NCBI GenBank assembly: GCA_038030265.1
Contig: CM075938.1
Location: forward strand, 5,557,009-5,621,008
DNA length: 64,000 nucleotides
Reading direction: 5' to 3'
DNA from: Corythucha ciliata
Taxonomy: Eukaryota > Arthropoda > Insecta > Hemiptera > Tingidae
The notes beneath the pieces are model-generated. The model made no database searches. It saw only the letters and a list, made by a program, of their open reading frames with translations, and had not been told where the DNA came from. The number at the start of each line of letters is the position of its first letter. The stretch's first letter is position 1. A program made the position numbers and the translations under genes. Shown here in pieces: positions 61,721 through 64,000 of this stretch.

Positions 61721-64000
61721 CTGGAAATAGGATTTTTATTTATTAATCCTTTGAAAGGAATACACCACCCTGAAAGGAGAAAATAAATAAACCAACAGGT
61801 CCAATGATGAAGGGGGACTAAGGATGTGGTTTGAAGAAGGGAGATACTAAGAAGAATATTTGAGACAAAGCAAGAGGAGACGGGTCCTCGGTCATTGGTT
61901 CCCCCCCCCCGTTCTGCTTTTAAAACCAATATACAAGTTATTACCAACTAGCAGTACTTTTTTCCCCCCAGTACATCTACAAGACTATTTGTGAGCAACA
62001 AAACATTCAGGAAACGTCAGTCTTTTTCTTTAGGCACCATAGGAGTTGATTATCCAAATCAAGTGTCAAAACTTCATTGAAATTCTTGCACATAAATAGT
62101 TACTCTTTTAATTTGTTTTTTAATGACTAATTTTTTTGCACGCATTCACCGCGTTTACACATAATCAAAACTAATTTGGGAGATCAAGGGATCAAAAAGA
62201 AGTCCCAACCTATTTTTAGCTAAACTCGAGGAACTTTGACATCGTAATGGATAGACTTTTAACAAACTCCCTAAACTAATTTCAATAAGGGGAGAGGGTT
62301 AACTGGTTTGAAAAAACACACCTGAGTGTATGATGTTGACATATAGGAGGTTAGACAAAAACAAACGTATAATGAAGTGCTCAACGGCTACCATCCGTAC
62401 CTAATAATATAGATCCAAGACCAAGACCAAGACTGTAGTACAAATCTACGGGGAATAAGGTGACCAGGAAATCAAAAAATTGCAGACAAATTCAGAACTT
62501 AGCATGACCGCTGTCAAAATGTTCAAGATAAATTGGCGAAGCGCACGTTATTTTCTGTACTGCATAATACCTACCCGTTGAATTATTGTAAAGCCAGAAC
62601 ATTTTGGTGCGAAGAGAACGGCCTTGGTGGTTAAGACATTTTTTTTAGCCAAGGCTATAACTCACCGATTCAAACCCCCCCCCCTCCACCTCACCCTATA
62701 ATAGGACGCTGTAATTTCATTCACGATCACAATCAACCTCTTCTCCCAGTGGCTTTCATCTGCTTTAGTCATTTCGTGACTACAGTTCTTCAATCGAAAG
62801 AACGAAGAGAATAAAATTCAAGAAATCACACTTAATTCCCGCGAATGCATAGTAGAAACCATGAGAGCTCGCGTAATTCAGCAGGTGTGTATTATTTTGT
62901 TTTCGAAGAAAAGCTCATTGAATTCACGATTACTCACAGATAAATGAAAATGCAACAACGCGCCACTTGTTATAGTTATTATCGATTATATCCCCCCTCT
63001 TTCTTTAAGGATAACCTCTGACCCAATCGACGACCTTTTATGAATAAGCCCCCGCAGCCCCCCTTTTTTCAATTCAAACCATTATATTGTTCGATTCTCT
63101 TTCACTGTACCACGGAAGCGTAACATCTGCAGCTCCCTGCAGATGCAAGATTTTTTTTTTTCTATTTTGAGCACGTGACCTCGGTTCCACCCTTTTCTGA
63201 CTGTCCCAAATCGAGACTTCGAAAGGAACGGTTTCAGACTGAAAGAGACACCCAAAGCGTAAAGCAGCCGCACAAGTGTGGAATACAAAACCAGAGCGAA
63301 TGTTCTTGAGATCACAACAAATCAATCACGAAAACGTAAAAAGACCCTCACACTGGCAAAAAATGTTGCTTAATACTTTGACGATGCCCTTTTTGTGTAA
63401 ATTCATTGAGAAAAAGATCATATAATATTGCGCATAAAACAGTCTCGGACCATTTGTACTAATCTACAGATGGGCAGATGGGAGTCGCTATTCATGACTC
63501 CGGGTAGAGCCAAAAATAATGGTTTCGGTCAATTTTCTTAACCAGAACGGTTCGGCTCTAACGAGGCTCTTCCATGAACTTCAGTCCTCGTATTGCGCGG
63601 AAAGATCGTATGCGCCCTCCCTCCCCCTCATCATAGATCAAAGCGACCCAGAACGTGGAATCATGACAGTGCTCGGCCGAGTGAATAATATTTGATTTTG
63701 CCTATGCCCGGTCTCGGCCCAGTACTCGGGCTAGCTACTCGGTTGGTGTAATTAAAAGTACGCTAAAATGTACGGACACATGCTGTGAAATTCACTCTCA
63801 TCTCGTCTCACATGATGTGTTTTACTTTTCTATGACAATCCCCCTTCTCCTGCCATGTGGTGCAGAGAATCACATGATTTCATTCCATTTTTCAAAATAA
63901 GTCAATGAGATCACTTGGTTTTCTACACTAGTGGAGTAGTGGAGCGCACTAGCAAAACAATGAAACAGACCGGCCTTCGCCCGGATTGTTGGGCTGCTGT
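61721..64000. other. Region upstream of the first CadN coding exon
   Basis: This probably lies inside a 5' UTR intron of CadN, given the acceptor at 61721. It holds C runs near 61900 and 62675 and a tRNA-like remnant at 62615-62680. I recognise no promoter element. Confidence 0.5.
62615..62680 (+). mobile_element. tRNA-like (SINE head) remnant
   Basis: CGGCCTTGGTGGTTAAGACA is followed by CACCGATTCAAACCCC, resembling A and B boxes at SINE-like spacing. A T run replaces the anticodon arm, so it is not a functional tRNA. No tail or duplication is visible. Confidence 0.45.

Overview
The window looks like arthropod nuclear DNA: AT-rich, intron-laden, full of transposon debris, with GT-AG introns and a protein very close to insect neural (N-type) cadherin. 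I cannot fix the order; a hexapod or crustacean is most likely. There is no prokaryotic gene organisation.

One gene dominates. The 5' portion of the neural cadherin gene (CadN) lies on the minus strand, from its start codon at 61690 leftward to 3933, where it runs out of the window. I placed 19 sequential coding exon positions (20 exons, because one position has two alternatives). Every junction keeps the reading frame, giving 3,976 coding nucleotides, about 1,325 residues. Layout in transcript order: signal peptide, pro-region and first repeats (61690-60201); a 35.4 kb intron 3 (60200-24781); a cluster of cadherin-repeat exons (24780-24161); intron 6 carrying a LINE (24160-18282); a dense exon cluster (18281-15537); a pair of mutually exclusive exons (12505-12315 and 11974-11784); exons 17 and 18 (10525-10065); a 5.9 kb intron; and exon 19 (4122-3933). 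The remaining cadherin repeats, the membrane-proximal EGF/LamG region, the transmembrane segment and the catenin-binding tail must lie to the left of this window.

The introns hold an identifiable set of mobile elements. These are a 5'-truncated LINE with an intact RT-RNase H ORF, a poly(A) tail and a perfect target-site duplication (19366-22410); a decayed LINE 3' end (about 3340-3826); a non-autonomous hAT element with a perfect 8-bp duplication (27234-27916); a 1.7 kb fold-back element with TA flanks (41680-43373); a tRNA-derived SINE with a 9-bp duplication (43754-44065), plus two more tRNA-like promoter remnants; and several small hairpin elements.

The least explained signal is a set of degenerate tandem arrays of about 30 bp sharing a CGAAATTG-like core. 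They recur in both orientations throughout the introns, and the LINE and the SINE both inserted into or beside them. I found no second protein-coding gene that I can support, no functional tRNA or rRNA gene and no CRISPR.
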